64,000 bases of DNA from Saprospiraceae bacterium (GTDB taxonomy: Bacteria; Bacteroidota; Bacteroidia; Chitinophagales; Saprospiraceae). The stretch lies in contig JABWBR010000008.1 in assembly GCA_013360405.1 (NCBI GenBank), forward strand, positions 25,207-89,206, given 5' to 3'. Below the pieces are notes generated by a model, which was given only the letters and a program-made list of their open reading frames with translations, ran no database searches and was not told the origin of the DNA. Shown here piece by piece: positions 36,494-44,468 of this stretch; position 1 is the first letter of the stretch; each line of letters begins with the position of its first letter. Position numbers and translations under genes: made by a program.

Positions 36494-37756
36494 CTACCCC
36501 CGTTCAATTGGGCAAGTCATACAATGCGATCCGCCGCGGGCCCGCGATAACTCGTGCGAAGGCAGTGTAATAATCGTATTTTTCACTTCGCTGGGTTCGA
36601 TAATCCCGTCCTCAAAGGCCTTCAGCAAGTCGCGGGCATCTACTACGCGATAGCCTGCTTCTTCAAAAGCCTCTTCTGTACGGGGATTGCGGTCATATGT
36701 TAAAGCCACGCCTGGTTTAATTGCCACCAGGTTGCAGCCGTCGGTCCATTGTTCGCGCTCCTGGTAAGGCGATTCGCCTTTGCCGCTGAGGATAAACTTG
36801 ATTTTGGGGCTGATTTCCGCCAGCAAAAACTCTTTTACCGAAGGATAAAAGGCGGAAGAGCCTTCGGCGCGCATCACCTCAACCGTAGAACTCAGCCCGT
36901 CAATGATAATGGGCTTGAATGCCACAAAATCGTAGTGGTTGATCTGGGTAAAAATAGTGTCGATATGCATATAGGAGCGATCCTGGGGGATATTCACCTG
37001 TACCACATTTTTTACCACACCTTTGTCAAGTAGTACACGCGCAAGCGACCGAACGCCATGTTCAGTAGTGCGCTCGCTGCAACCGATAAGTACGTAGTCT
37101 TTGTTGATCACCATCACATCGCCGCCCTCTACCGAGATCATCTCGCCGCGCTTGGAAGGCGGAAAGAGGTCGACCTTGTTGAGGTTGATAATGCGGCCCT
37201 GTGCTTTAGGCTCTTTAAAAATAGGGTGCGCCCAAATAATAAAGCGGGTAATAAAATTTTCACGAAAGCGGGCCTCTTTTGCCGCTTTTGTCACCACGAT
37301 ATGGTCGTTGATGACCACTGCAATATCGCGGGTAAAGATAAAATTGGGGATAGGGTCAAAAAGTATGTAGTCCTCCTTTTCGTAATAGCCCGTAATCAAC
37401 ACGTGAGCCAACTCTTCATCGGACATCTGTTGGAAGGTTTCCCTAAAGCTCGTAGGCAACTCCTCGTAATCGACGATCATATCGATCATCTCCTTTTTAC
37501 TTTCGGCGTCTTCTCCAAGTGCCTGGCACAATAGCGTTTCTGTTTCCAGCACGTTTTCTTCTCCGACAAACTGCTTTAGCACCGCTGTAAAGACGTCGTG
37601 CTCCTGCTGCATGTAAGTGAGGTAGACGATATCGTCAAACAAAAGTTCTTCGGCGCGTTTGGGCGAAATCCGGGATATTCCATCATCGGGACGATGTACG
37701 ATTACGCGTTTTAATGGGCCTATTTCTGACCCGACCTGTAACTTGTTATTGGGCAT
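36494..37756 (-). CDS. arcA: Arginine deiminase
   Basis: A 420-residue member of the guanidino-modifying superfamily; arginine deiminase hydrolyses arginine to citrulline and ammonia. Visible motifs are FIFTRDIAVVI, the SVEGGDVMVI segment with Glu/Asp, HIDTIFTQ with catalytic His, and the C-terminal ARGGSHCMTCPIER with nucleophile Cys. All catalytic residues are present. The start at ATG gives MPNNKLQVGSEIG, which matches the family N-terminus. It follows the FAD oxidoreductase gene by 16 bases but has no carbamate kinase or antiporter neighbour, so a complete arginine-fermentation pathway is not shown. Confidence 0.93.
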   Translation of the reverse strand: MPNNKLQVGSEIGPLKRVIVHRPDDGISRISPKRAEELLFDDIVYLTYMQQEHDVFTAVLKQFVGEENVLETETLLCQALGEDAESKKEMIDMIVDYEELPTSFRETFQQMSDEELAHVLITGYYEKEDYILFDPIPNFIFTRDIAVVINDHIVVTKAAKEARFRENFITRFIIWAHPIFKEPKAQGRIINLNKVDLFPPSKRGEMISVEGGDVMVINKDYVLIGCSERTTEHGVRSLARVLLDKGVVKNVVQVNIPQDRSYMHIDTIFTQINHYDFVAFKPIIIDGLSSTVEVMRAEGSSAFYPSVKEFLLAEISPKIKFILSGKGESPYQEREQWTDGCNLVAIKPGVALTYDRNPRTEEAFEEAGYRVVDARDLLKAFEDGIIEPSEVKNTIITLPSHELSRARGGSHCMTCPIERG

Positions 37757-37772
37757 ATAGGTTAGGATTTAC

Positions 37773-38921
37773 TTACGTGGTAATGACCTTTTCTATTTCG
37801 TAAATAGAGTTTATTTTGCCGGCAAAGATGCAATAAAATCGGGGATTTTCACGCAGCAGGGAAATCTCGGTAGGCCTTCCGTCGTCTATATGACTGGCCT
37901 TCAATTTGGATTTTATGGTGTAATAAGATGAAAAATAGGAAAAATCTATTTCCGGGTTGAAATACTGCCTGATCTGGTCGAGCATCTTGCGGTAATTTGA
38001 CTTGGGTTTGTGCGCACAGTAGTTGCAGATAGAAGTAAACTCCGGCCTGCAAACCGGGTGTCCCGCCTGACAATCGAATGTGGGCAGATTGTCGAATGAT
38101 ACTTTGTGGTGCGTATAAGCCACCGAAGAAAGCGACAGCAATCCCGATAAGCCATAGGGCATCAACGAGGCAAACGGACCATCCATAATGGTGAGCCCCA
38201 CCTGGCTTACGGCCGGCGAAGTCACAAAAACCATCTCCGAAATCTCGTGCATCAACTCAATATCCGGTACGCCAAATTGGCGGTTGACGGCGTTGCTTCC
38301 CGAGTAGGTGGCATTTACCGCTTGCGATGCCGTGACGGTTTGCAGGGCATCCGGTCTGTCCAACTGCCGCAACTGCAATACCCACTGCCCCTGGTTTTCT
38401 TCCACCCCCAGTACCTGTGTCTCCATTTTGATGGTTACCCTTTGTTCAGACAGAATTTTCTGCCGGTAGTATTCGGCTATGAGTATGGGATCAAAGGAAT
38501 ATTCTTCGGTGAGAAACAGCGCCTCCATTCGGTTGTGGTTAAAGAGTGGATGGTAGGCTACTTCCTTGCAGGGGATACCGATAAATTCGCTGAAACGAGC
38601 AAATTGATTGGCGTCGGTAAACGAGCCGTACCTGTCGATGGCGTAATATTGCTCGAATGTAAAATTGATAAAATCGCGGTGATCTGCCGTAAAACGCTCT
38701 TTATTGTCATCTGACATAATAGCCGTAGCCACACTGCGTGGATAGTGATAGCCGCTATGCAGCCGCGCCTGATTGACGATAGAAGCTTTTTTGAGCAATT
38801 CGCGTTCTTTCTCAATCAAACACACTTTATAGCGGCGCCCAGCAAGGTACAAGGCGGCATACACGCCAAAGATACCCCCTCCGATGATTACAAAATCGTA
38901 GTGCTCACTGCGCCCCGGCAT
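37773..38921 (-). CDS. FAD-dependent oxidoreductase (DAO family)
   Basis: A 382-residue flavoprotein. The N-terminal Rossmann motif VIIGGGIFGVYAALYLAGR binds FAD; the NQARLHSGYHYPRS segment with a His resembles glycine-oxidase-like members. A mid-protein YSGSNAVNRQFG segment and a C-terminal AGKINSIYEIE end complete the fold. The substrate is unknown. Its start overlaps the aldo/keto reductase gene by 17 bases, indicating translational coupling within the glycosyltransferase/reductase/oxidase operon. Confidence 0.85.
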   Translation of the reverse strand: MPGRSEHYDFVIIGGGIFGVYAALYLAGRRYKVCLIEKERELLKKASIVNQARLHSGYHYPRSVATAIMSDDNKERFTADHRDFINFTFEQYYAIDRYGSFTDANQFARFSEFIGIPCKEVAYHPLFNHNRMEALFLTEEYSFDPILIAEYYRQKILSEQRVTIKMETQVLGVEENQGQWVLQLRQLDRPDALQTVTASQAVNATYSGSNAVNRQFGVPDIELMHEISEMVFVTSPAVSQVGLTIMDGPFASLMPYGLSGLLSLSSVAYTHHKVSFDNLPTFDCQAGHPVCRPEFTSICNYCAHKPKSNYRKMLDQIRQYFNPEIDFSYFSSYYTIKSKLKASHIDDGRPTEISLLRENPRFYCIFAGKINSIYEIEKVITT

Positions 38922-39837
38922 ATTGCTTTTTTAGTTCAATTAATTGATTGTAAATATCCTGATAATCTGTTTGTTGCAATTTATTATAAAAATCGATCGT
39001 ATCGCGGAGCTGATCCACTTTAGACGGACCGATCAACAATCCGGCTATGTCTTCGCTGTGATACGCATAAGTCATGCTACACTGGTTAAAATCGGATACA
39101 TGCTTCGCTTGTTGTGAGTCTAGCCAGCTTTTTAATCCGGCAATCAGCGGAGATTGATTAGAGGTGTCCCCTCCCCTCACGCTCAGCGAACTTTGCGAAG
39201 CATAATCGGCGGCGTTCAGCTTTACACCGCCGGCGTTGATGCCGTATGCCAGAAAACGCCTTTCACCATGAAAAGACTTATATTTATTATAATCAGACTG
39301 TAACAGATTGTGTTTTATTTGAATATAAAAATCCAGATTGAACGCTTCGTTTGCTTTGGCATATGCTTCGGGGAAACGAATGCCGGATAGGCCTACTTTC
39401 AATCCGGCAGCACAGACGAGCGCAAGGGCTTCGAGTGTTTGGGCGATTTCCGATTCATCTTCCCGGTTGTCCCAATGTATCATCAGCATATCCAAATTGG
39501 AGCCCAGCAGTTCGCGATAGTCATCGAGACACATCAGCAAAAAGCTCTTGTGAAGGTTATTGTCCGGGCTCCGCATATTATCGACGCTACCCACCTTCAT
39601 CATCACCCGCAGGTCGGGTACGCCGTGCGTCTTTATCCAATCGCATAAAATGCGTTCTGAAAGCCGAAAATCTTCGGGTTGCCTGTTGATAGGGTAATTT
39701 GTAGCGGCGTCGACCCCTCGAAAACCCGCCTCGTAAAACGTGTCGAGCACGCTAAAGCAAATGTGGGCATCCATTGTCCAGCCCCACATGGCCGTACCAA
39801 GTATCAGCGCGGGTATGTCATTGCTTGTCGGGGTCAT
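38905..39837 (-). CDS. Aldo/keto reductase
   Basis: A 310-residue TIM-barrel oxidoreductase. The family tetrad is visible: GVDAATNYP (Asp and Tyr), MKVGSVDN (Lys) and DMLMIHWDN (His). The LGTAMWGW opening is also typical. It likely uses NADPH and acts on a carbonyl compound, possibly a sugar intermediate. It overlaps the glycosyltransferase gene by four bases (ATGA), so the two are coupled. Confidence 0.87.
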   Translation of the reverse strand: MTPTSNDIPALILGTAMWGWTMDAHICFSVLDTFYEAGFRGVDAATNYPINRQPEDFRLSERILCDWIKTHGVPDLRVMMKVGSVDNMRSPDNNLHKSFLLMCLDDYRELLGSNLDMLMIHWDNREDESEIAQTLEALALVCAAGLKVGLSGIRFPEAYAKANEAFNLDFYIQIKHNLLQSDYNKYKSFHGERRFLAYGINAGGVKLNAADYASQSSLSVRGGDTSNQSPLIAGLKSWLDSQQAKHVSDFNQCSMTYAYHSEDIAGLLIGPSKVDQLRDTIDFYNKLQQTDYQDIYNQLIELKKQYAGAQ

Positions 39838-40559
39838 TTTCCGGCTATTTTTCGCAACCTGAGTTGGTGCATATCGCGCAGGTATCTTTTCGCCAGCGGA
39901 ATGATCTTCACCCTGCTGCTGGAAGTATCGTCTGTCCAGGTCACCGGTAATTCAAACAATTTGAGATGGAGCCATTCGGCGGTAGTGAGCAATTCAGTAG
40001 AAAAAAACCAGCCGTCGTTTTGGGCGCCGGCCTCGTACAAAGCGGGATAGACCGATCGTTTGAGGAACTTGAACCCGCACATACCGTCAGAAAACTTAAC
40101 ACCCAAATATAGTTTGAGCAGCCAATTGAACACGCGGGAAGTGAATTCTCTTTTCAAAGTACGGCCGATCACCTTCGATTGGGGATGCAGGCGTGTGGCG
40201 TACACCAGGTCGTGTCCTGTAATTGCAATAGCATTGTATGTTTCGAGAAAATGCGACAAGTCGGTGGCCAGGTCAAGGTCCATATAACCCACGATATCAG
40301 CCTCTGACTGTCCCCAGGAAGTTTTGAGGGCGAGGCCTACGCCTTTTCGCGGCACCTTTACGACAGCTACTTCGGGCCATTGGTTGCTGAGCGCTTGCGC
40401 AATTTCAAAAGTACGGTCGGTAGAGCCGTTGTCGGCGATCACAATACGCCATTGATCGCGTTGGGTAAAATGCAGGGTCAAAAAGCGGTGCAATATGGTT
40501 ACTTGCGCGGCCAGTGTCGCCTCCTCATTGAGTACCGGGATAGTAATATCAAAAGTCAT
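39834..40559 (-). CDS. Family 2 glycosyltransferase
   Basis: A 241-residue GT-A fold enzyme. Signatures: TFDITIPVLNEEATLA near the N-terminus, IADNGSTD at about 47-54, the YMDLDLATD motif with the metal-binding Asp pair, and SDGMCGFKF. It resembles polyprenyl-phosphate glucose/mannose transferases that feed extracellular glycans. The ATG at 40559 opens the conserved domain; the longer frame runs back through an unrelated divergent gene. No membrane spans are seen in this frame. It heads a likely operon with the aldo/keto reductase and FAD oxidoreductase. Confidence 0.9.
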   Translation of the reverse strand: MTFDITIPVLNEEATLAAQVTILHRFLTLHFTQRDQWRIVIADNGSTDRTFEIAQALSNQWPEVAVVKVPRKGVGLALKTSWGQSEADIVGYMDLDLATDLSHFLETYNAIAITGHDLVYATRLHPQSKVIGRTLKREFTSRVFNWLLKLYLGVKFSDGMCGFKFLKRSVYPALYEAGAQNDGWFFSTELLTTAEWLHLKLFELPVTWTDDTSSSRVKIIPLAKRYLRDMHQLRLRKIAGK

Positions 40560-40580
40560 AAACAAACTATGTTTGCCGCG

Positions 40581-40588
40581 CAAAAGTA
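40581..40588 (-). promoter_or_regulatory. Predicted -7 box for the glycosyltransferase operon
   Basis: On the minus strand this reads TACTTTTG, a match to TAnnTTTG, placed 21 bases before the ATG. No convincing -33 box is seen at the right distance. Confidence 0.35.
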
Positions 40589-40704
40589 GGCAAATTTTGG
40601 CGCTGTAACATACCGCAAAAAACAGAACGGCTTCTAATTGCCGCTTTGCGTTAAATTTCCGTAATTTGCAGGCAATATTCACAAGCACAAGCACGGCATA
40701 CCTC

Positions 40705-41370
40705 ATGCTCAAGAACTTAAAGTCACTGTTCATCGTAGAAGAAGAAGGCGCCCAGGAGCCCAAGGGCGGACAGAAAACGATGCCTGGTACTACCCAGGCG
40801 CCACAAAGCAATGCCCCGGCAGAAGCCGGCAAAGCGGCCACCCCGGGCGCCGGCCAGGTAAACCAGCAATTCCTGGAAGTATTGTTTAAAGCCATGCAGG
40901 ACAACAACCTCGGCGGGTTTGACTACCTCGAATTCAAGCAGTCGCTCCGCTCGCTCGAAAAGATGCCCATGGATGAACCTACCCGCTTCCAGTCGGCGTT
41001 TGCCATGGCCCAAACGCTTGGCGCCACCGCTCAGACGCTTGTACAAACCGCCGAACACTACCTGAATATCATCAAACAGGAAGAAAATAAATTCAACCAG
41101 GCCCATAATGCCCAACGGGAAAAGCAGATAGGCAACAAAGAAAACGAAATCAAGCAATTGGAAGAAGTGGCGCGTACTAAGATGGCGCAAATCGCCCAAT
41201 TGACAAAAGAGATCGAAGCTCATAAGCAAAAAGCCGGCGCATTGAAAAAAGAAATTGAAGATGCGGTAGTAAAAGTGGAGACCACCAAAAACAATTTCGT
41301 TGCCAGTTATAATGCATTGGTGGAACAGATTGGCCGTGATGTCGAAAATATGAAGCGCTATCTCAAATAA
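40705..41370 (+). CDS. Uncharacterised coiled-coil protein of the membrane cluster
   Basis: A 221-residue soluble protein, function not recognised. Residues 15-50 are a Gly/Ala/Pro/Thr-rich disordered linker, 51-118 an all-helical domain (QQFLEVLFKAMQ, FDYLEFKQSL, FAMAQTLGATAQTLVQTAEH), and 121-215 a long coiled coil (KENEIKQLEEVARTKMAQIA, then IEAHKQKAGALKKEIED). ATG at 40705 starts MLKNLKSLFIVEEE. It is first in a run with a 54-residue membrane protein and a PspA-like protein, spaced by 40 and 36 bases, so a joint role with them is likely. Confidence 0.75.
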   Translation: MLKNLKSLFIVEEEGAQEPKGGQKTMPGTTQAPQSNAPAEAGKAATPGAGQVNQQFLEVLFKAMQDNNLGGFDYLEFKQSLRSLEKMPMDEPTRFQSAFAMAQTLGATAQTLVQTAEHYLNIIKQEENKFNQAHNAQREKQIGNKENEIKQLEEVARTKMAQIAQLTKEIEAHKQKAGALKKEIEDAVVKVETTKNNFVASYNALVEQIGRDVENMKRYLK

Positions 41371-41410
41371 GTAGCGCATATTGGTGTTATCATTTAAAAA
41401 ATCGAACGTC

Positions 41411-41575
41411 ATGGATGAACAAATGAAAAAAAGACTGATCGGCTTTGCGGTACTCGCAGTAGCCCTCATCATCGGAGTACGGCTTTTGCCGTTTCTTATT
41501 AACATAGCTTTTATCGCCATTCTGGCCGGCGCTGCCTATCTGGGTTATACCTGGTGGAAACAAGGCAGAGGCTAG
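41411..41575 (+). CDS. Small membrane protein, 54 residues
   Basis: A short, hydrophobic protein with a charged start (MDEQMKKR), two predicted membrane spans at about 9-24 and 27-46, and a basic end (WWKQGRG). Size and composition resemble small regulators of membrane complexes. It lies between two coiled-coil genes in the same direction. The start at MDEQ is taken because it removes a hydrophilic, non-conserved-looking prefix. Confidence 0.65.
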   Translation: MDEQMKKRLIGFAVLAVALIIGVRLLPFLINIAFIAILAGAAYLGYTWWKQGRG

Positions 41576-41611
41576 GCGTTTTGGCAATACATCAAAACAA
41601 ACGAATTCATA

Positions 41612-42643
41612 ATGGACTCTCACGGTAATGACATGAAACCGAAAACCTTCTGGCAACGGCCCGAAGGCATAACGGGATTGCTTTTTTTGGCTGGATTGAT
41701 ATTGGGCGGCGGCTATTTCTTGTACGTCGGCCTTCCGGTATTGCTCGTGCTGGCGAAAAACACGCTTAACCTCGCTCTGATGCTAATGGCATTGGGCGCA
41801 TTAGTTTACGTAGTATTGGACCCCCGAATGCGCAACCTGGTCTTTTATAGCTATAAAAGTATCATGCGCTGGATAACCGGCATTTTTGTGCAGCTCGACC
41901 CCATCGGAATCCTTAAGTCTTATGTGGAAGAATTGCAAAACAACCTGCGCAAAATGAACAAACAGATCAGCCAGTTGCGCGGGCAGATGCACAAGCTGGG
42001 GGAAATGATCCACATCAATAAGAAGGAAATACAAAGTAACCTTCAGCTAGCCAGCAAAGCCAAAGAATCCGACAAGCAGGCCATTATGATCCTCAAGTCG
42101 AGGCGCGCAGGCAGGTTACAGGAGTCTAATATCAGGCTGGAAGATCTGTACCGCAAAATGGAAATTCTCTACCGCGTATTGACTAAGATGTACGAGAATT
42201 CCCAGATTCTGATGGAAGACATCAAAGATCAGGTTGAAGTAAAAGAACAAGAACGCAAAGTAATCCATGCCAGCCATAGCGCTATGCGCTCTGCCATGAG
42301 TATTATCAGCGGCGACCCCGATAAACGCGCTATGTTTGATATGGCGATGGAATCTATCGCCGATGATGTGGCCGGCAAAGTGGGTGAAATGGAGCGTTTT
42401 ATGGAAATGTCAGCCGGTTTCATGAATTCGGTGGATCTCCAAAACGGTATCTTCGAAGAAGAAGGTCTCAAAATGCTCGAAAAATGGGAAAAAGAGGGCG
42501 TTTCCCTCATCCTGGGCAAGGAAAAAGATACGCTCCTGCTCCAGGCCAACAGCGAAGAAGACGTGCTCGATCTCGACGCGCCCATCAAAGAGCCCATCCG
42601 CGAGCCCGGGCATAGGAATCAGTATGATAATTTTTTTGAATAA
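41612..42643 (+). CDS. Membrane protein with PspA-like coiled-coil domain
   Basis: A 343-residue protein, not assigned to a named family with certainty. Two spans lie at about 20-46 and 51-69; the next residues include an amphipathic-looking YKSIMRWITGIF. Then a long coiled coil (about 100-225: YVEELQNNLRKMNKQISQLR, IRLEDLYRKMEILYRVLTKM) resembles PspA/Vipp1 hairpins. The helical C-terminal region 230-320 contains VIHASHSAMRSAMSIISGD, and the end is acidic. A membrane-scaffold or stress role is suggested by this architecture only. It follows two partner-like genes and is followed by a palindromic repeat and an outer-membrane protein gene. Confidence 0.72.
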   Translation: MDSHGNDMKPKTFWQRPEGITGLLFLAGLILGGGYFLYVGLPVLLVLAKNTLNLALMLMALGALVYVVLDPRMRNLVFYSYKSIMRWITGIFVQLDPIGILKSYVEELQNNLRKMNKQISQLRGQMHKLGEMIHINKKEIQSNLQLASKAKESDKQAIMILKSRRAGRLQESNIRLEDLYRKMEILYRVLTKMYENSQILMEDIKDQVEVKEQERKVIHASHSAMRSAMSIISGDPDKRAMFDMAMESIADDVAGKVGEMERFMEMSAGFMNSVDLQNGIFEEEGLKMLEKWEKEGVSLILGKEKDTLLLQANSEEDVLDLDAPIKEPIREPGHRNQYDNFFE

Positions 42644-42647
42644 AAAA

Positions 42648-42717
42648 CCAAAACGATACGTAGCGACGCAAAATTTTGCGTCTCTACGTAATTTTGCGTC
42701 TCTGCGTATCGTTTTGG
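42648..42717. repeat. Nested palindrome with GTAGAGACGC-type core
   Basis: The outer arms CCAAAACGATACG (42648-42660) and complement (42705-42717) enclose an almost perfect GTAGCGACGC/GCGTCTCTAC palindrome (42660-42687) with centre AAAATTTT, plus a second partial copy. It begins four bases after the PspA-like stop and ends before the next gene. The core arm is shared with the element at 29724. Confidence 0.8.
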
Positions 42718-42722
42718 GGGTT

Positions 42723-43274
42723 ATGAAATCAGCAACCTACCTACAACTCACCATGATGCTCCTTCTGGGAGGCATCATCCGCGCAGAAGCGCAGTCCTAC
42801 AACACTGCCATGGGTATGCGCCTGGGCACCGATTGGGGTGTCACCATCCAGCAGCGCGTGGCAAAGCGCACCAGCATAGAAGCCATCGTACAGTCGAGCC
42901 TGCAGCGCGAAGAAGCCATTGTGACCCTAATGGGCGAACAGCATATGCCTTTTCTGACCCGGCGGCTTAATTTCTATACCGGCGGCGGATTTCACATGGG
43001 ATGGGGCAAGGCGCCGGCTTCGGTGGAAGGCACGCCTGTAGAAGACTATAGCAACCCCATGGGGATTACTGTTATAGCAGGACTTGAACTCAGTCTGGGC
43101 AAATTCAACATCTCCTATGACTTCAAGCCGGCCATCAATATCAGAGGCGGGGAATCCACCTTCTACCCTCAAACCGGCATTTCACTGCGTTATGTCATCA
43201 TCAAACGCCCCTGGCCGCCAAAGAAAAATCGCAGAAACGACGATCAATGGTGGAAGTTTTGGGAAAGAGATTAA
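42723..43274 (+). CDS. Small outer-membrane beta-barrel-like protein
   Basis: A 183-residue exported protein: signal peptide MKSATYLQLTMMLLLGGIIRAEAQ, then alternating polar and hydrophobic strands (MGMRLGTDWGVTIQQRVAKR, TGGGFHMGWGK, ISYDFKPAINIRGG) typical of small eight-strand outer-membrane barrels. A basic, Trp-rich tail (RPWPPKKNRRND) follows the last strand. The ATG at 42723 gives the signal peptide; the longer frame reads through the palindrome. Its stop faces that of the next gene with a one-base gap. Function unknown. Confidence 0.7.
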   Translation: MKSATYLQLTMMLLLGGIIRAEAQSYNTAMGMRLGTDWGVTIQQRVAKRTSIEAIVQSSLQREEAIVTLMGEQHMPFLTRRLNFYTGGGFHMGWGKAPASVEGTPVEDYSNPMGITVIAGLELSLGKFNISYDFKPAINIRGGESTFYPQTGISLRYVIIKRPWPPKKNRRNDDQWWKFWERD

Positions 43275-43275
43275 T

Positions 43276-43740
43276 TTACCGGACTTCCTCGTCAAACCGA
43301 AATTGGCCTTCAGAGAAAACAGCAATGCGGCGGTATTGCACGCCTGTTTCTTCTTCCGACTCCCCCATTTCGCCTATAAACAGTTCGATAGTCTCGCCTT
43401 GCCGGCGGGCATATACGTAATCGCCAAATCCTGCCCACCAGCCGCCCACAGCAGCAACGGCATCCGTGGGAATTTGATATTGACCGAACTGGTCGGCAGG
43501 AATGGTTTCGCACGCAGCTATATCGGCCAGTTTAACCTTGCTTTCATCGATGAGGGCATACACTGCCGAGCGGGGATCCTCCTCGCTCTCGCTTACCGTT
43601 TCGCAAATCAATTGCACATTAAGCGGTGGGGAAGTGCCTAGTTTGGCACTGCGATCTTCTTCAGCGGGCTTATCAGAGCCGCAAGCTGCCAGTAACAGCA
43701 GGAAGGCCGCCATCGCCGGTACGCTGATTTTTGTTATCAT
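43276..43740 (-). CDS. Lipoprotein of unknown function
   Basis: A 154-residue lipoprotein with signal MITKISVPAMAAFLLLLAACG (acylated Cys near 20) and an acidic segment DKPAEEDRS. The rest has no recognised domain; a GGWWAGFGDYVYARRQGETI segment suggests a compact beta fold. ATG at 43740 is used; an upstream TTG in frame would add six residues before the signal. On the minus strand a TAACTTTG box (43756-43763) sits just before the ATG. It converges with the preceding outer-membrane protein gene. Confidence 0.7.
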   Translation of the reverse strand: MITKISVPAMAAFLLLLAACGSDKPAEEDRSAKLGTSPPLNVQLICETVSESEEDPRSAVYALIDESKVKLADIAACETIPADQFGQYQIPTDAVAAVGGWWAGFGDYVYARRQGETIELFIGEMGESEEETGVQYRRIAVFSEGQFRFDEEVR

Positions 43741-43795
43741 AGCGGGCTTTTCATGCAAAGTTAACCATTTGGCAGGAATTAATTTTGCCGGGATA

Positions 43796-43826
43796 TTGAT
43801 CGTTTAACGGAACTTATTTATTTTTG
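43796..43826 (+). promoter_or_regulatory. Predicted promoter for tRNA-His
   Basis: TTG, a 20-base spacer and TATTTTTG, about 40 bases before the tRNA. The string TATTTTTGCATCG matches the pdhB promoter. Confidence 0.5.
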
Positions 43827-43865
43827 CATCGCTTTAGAAAGATAAGGTAACTGATCTTTCCTCAT

Positions 43866-43940
43866 GGTGGTTATAGCTCAGCAGGTTAGAGCATCGGATT
43901 GTGGTTCCGAAGGTCGTCGGTTCGAGCCCGATTAGCCACC
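43866..43940 (+). tRNA. tRNA-His (anticodon GTG)
   Basis: The cloverleaf folds by hand: acceptor arms GTGGTTA/TAGCCAC (one G-U), D stem GCTC/GAGC, anticodon stem TCGGA/TCCGA with loop TTGTGGT (anticodon GTG), and T stem GTCGG/CCGAT with a TTCGAGC loop. An extra 5' G opposite the discriminator C is encoded, as expected for histidine tRNA. The 3' CCA is not encoded. It stands alone and ends at a strong terminator. Confidence 0.97.
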
Positions 43941-43949
43941 CCGACACGA

Positions 43950-43986
43950 GTCATCCCTGATAAAATCGCGGGATGACTTTTTTTTT
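43950..43986 (+). terminator. Terminator of tRNA-His
   Basis: An 8-bp stem (GTCATCCC and complement), a 12-base loop and a nine-base T run: a classical intrinsic terminator ten bases after the tRNA. Confidence 0.85.
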
Positions 43987-44048
43987 ATCCTGTTTTTTGA
44001 GCCCGCACGCCACCTTTTGCGATATTCACGTTTTATCTTTTCTTGTTT

Positions 44049-44468
44049 ATGCTGACTCACCACTTTCAAAAGCGCGTGCGATATGGAGAAACCGATCAAA
44101 TGGGGTATCTCTACTACGGCAATTATGCGCAATATTATGAAATCGGACGTGTGGAAATGCTGCGATCGATAGGGCTTACCTACAAGAAAATGGAGGAAGA
44201 ACTGGGTATTATGATGCCGGTGACCTCCCTGCAAATGCGGTTTGTACGCCCCGCGCGTTATGATGAACTGCTAACTATTCGCACCACACTCAAGCAATTG
44301 CCCGACCGATTTATTACCTTTCACGTGGAAATTTTGAATGAAAACGGAAAACTCGTCAACGGCGGCAGCGTACGGCTTTGCTTTGTAACGGTAAAAACAC
44401 AGCAAACCATCTCTGCACCCGCTTATTTGCTCGATAAACTCAAGCCGTATTTTGATGTACAAGCTTAA
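44049..44468 (+). CDS. Acyl-CoA thioesterase (hotdog fold, YbgC type)
   Basis: A 139-residue hotdog-fold thioesterase. The 4-hydroxybenzoyl-CoA thioesterase-like motif YGETDQMGYLYYGNYAQYYE carries the catalytic Asp, with GNY conserved. The KKMEEELGIMMPVTSLQMRF helix/strand completes the family pattern. It hydrolyses short acyl-CoA or related thioesters in the cytoplasm; the physiological substrate is unknown. ATG at 44049 is chosen over a TTG two codons earlier. The following gene overlaps it by 14 bases. Confidence 0.88.
   Translation: MLTHHFQKRVRYGETDQMGYLYYGNYAQYYEIGRVEMLRSIGLTYKKMEEELGIMMPVTSLQMRFVRPARYDELLTIRTTLKQLPDRFITFHVEILNENGKLVNGGSVRLCFVTVKTQQTISAPAYLLDKLKPYFDVQA

Noticed and set aside
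39834..40907. Longer start for the glycosyltransferase
   Set aside because: The extension would run antisense through the start of the divergent coiled-coil gene and its sequence is not transferase-like; ATG at 40559 begins the GT-A domain.
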